Origin: DAMCZI01 sp032095175
GTDB taxonomy: Bacteria > Bacillota > Clostridia > Clostridiales > Caloramatoraceae
Assembly: GCA_032095175.1 (NCBI GenBank)
Contig: DAMCZI010000094.1
Coordinates: 1-5,293 of the forward strand
Length of the DNA: 5,293 nucleotides
Direction of reading: 5' to 3'
Part shown: one piece after another, positions 5,279 to 5,293 of the stretch
How the letters are laid out: each line of letters opens with the position of its first letter
Numbering within the stretch: the first letter of the stretch is position 1
Position numbers and translations under genes: made by a program
Notes under the pieces: generated by a model
Databases searched by the model: none
The model's input: only the letters and a program-made list of their open reading frames with translations
What the model was told of the DNA's origin: nothing

Positions 5279-5293
5279 ATTCAAAATCTTTAT
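5266..5293. repeat. Truncated second copy of the edge repeat (copy B)
   Basis: This sequence begins CGCAATA, has TAC-TTA in the middle and ends with AAAATCTTTAT. It aligns with 12-42 at about 25 matching positions, with three mismatches and three gap bases. In copy A the next bases (TTGCG) close the inverted repeat; here the window ends first. Upstream TATAA also matches (5259 versus 7). It probably belongs to the same interspersed repeat family, but AT-rich composition lowers the certainty. Confidence 0.45.

Noticed and set aside
5257..5284. Minus-strand promoter-like pair TTGAAT-16-TATAAA
   Set aside because: It lies in AT-rich repeat DNA. The only thing it would transcribe is the hairpin in its less stable strand, and no gene follows.
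5158..5293. CRISPR array
   Set aside because: Only two poorly conserved units, no constant repeat length, and no cas gene in the window.

Overview
The window looks like chromosome from a low-GC Clostridium (sensu stricto type) Firmicute. The evidence is strong AT bias, AGGAGG-type ribosome binding sites, sigma-A-like promoters, and a dprA-topA-codY gene block whose three products all match Firmicute families along their whole length. Species cannot be assigned from the sequence alone.

Layout. Three genes lie on the minus strand and read right to left. dprA (3387-4448) encodes the ssDNA-binding RecA loader of DNA uptake. topA (1123-3207) encodes DNA topoisomerase I with three C-terminal C4 zinc fingers. 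codY (about 150-926) encodes the GTP/branched-chain amino acid responsive global repressor. topA and codY each have a well-placed promoter of their own, so the block is probably several transcripts rather than one strict operon. codY ends in a strong intrinsic terminator whose loop contains the codY stop codon. Right of dprA, and divergent from it, is a short YkuD-type L,D-transpeptidase gene (4680-5054, +). The 105-bp dprA/transpeptidase start region (4449-4553) holds two back-to-back promoters whose -35 boxes overlap. A CodY-box-like sequence covers the dprA -10 element.

Non-coding edges. Positions 1-131 hold a perfect 15-bp inverted repeat, then AT-rich sequence with a weak CodY-box-like match. 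Positions 5055-5293 hold no gene I can support. They contain an 89-nt near-perfect hairpin (30 pairs, two of them G-U on the plus-strand RNA), two degenerate tandem units of about 60 bp, and, cut by the window end, what looks like a second copy of the inverted repeat found at the left edge.

Working together. DprA and TopA both act on DNA. CodY links nutrient state to gene expression and may act on the dprA promoter (inference). The transpeptidase is a cell-wall enzyme with no obvious functional tie to the block. I see no wholly new gene system. The most unusual material is the repeat/hairpin sequence at the two edges, the codY terminator/stop-codon overlap and the dprA-ldt divergent control region.
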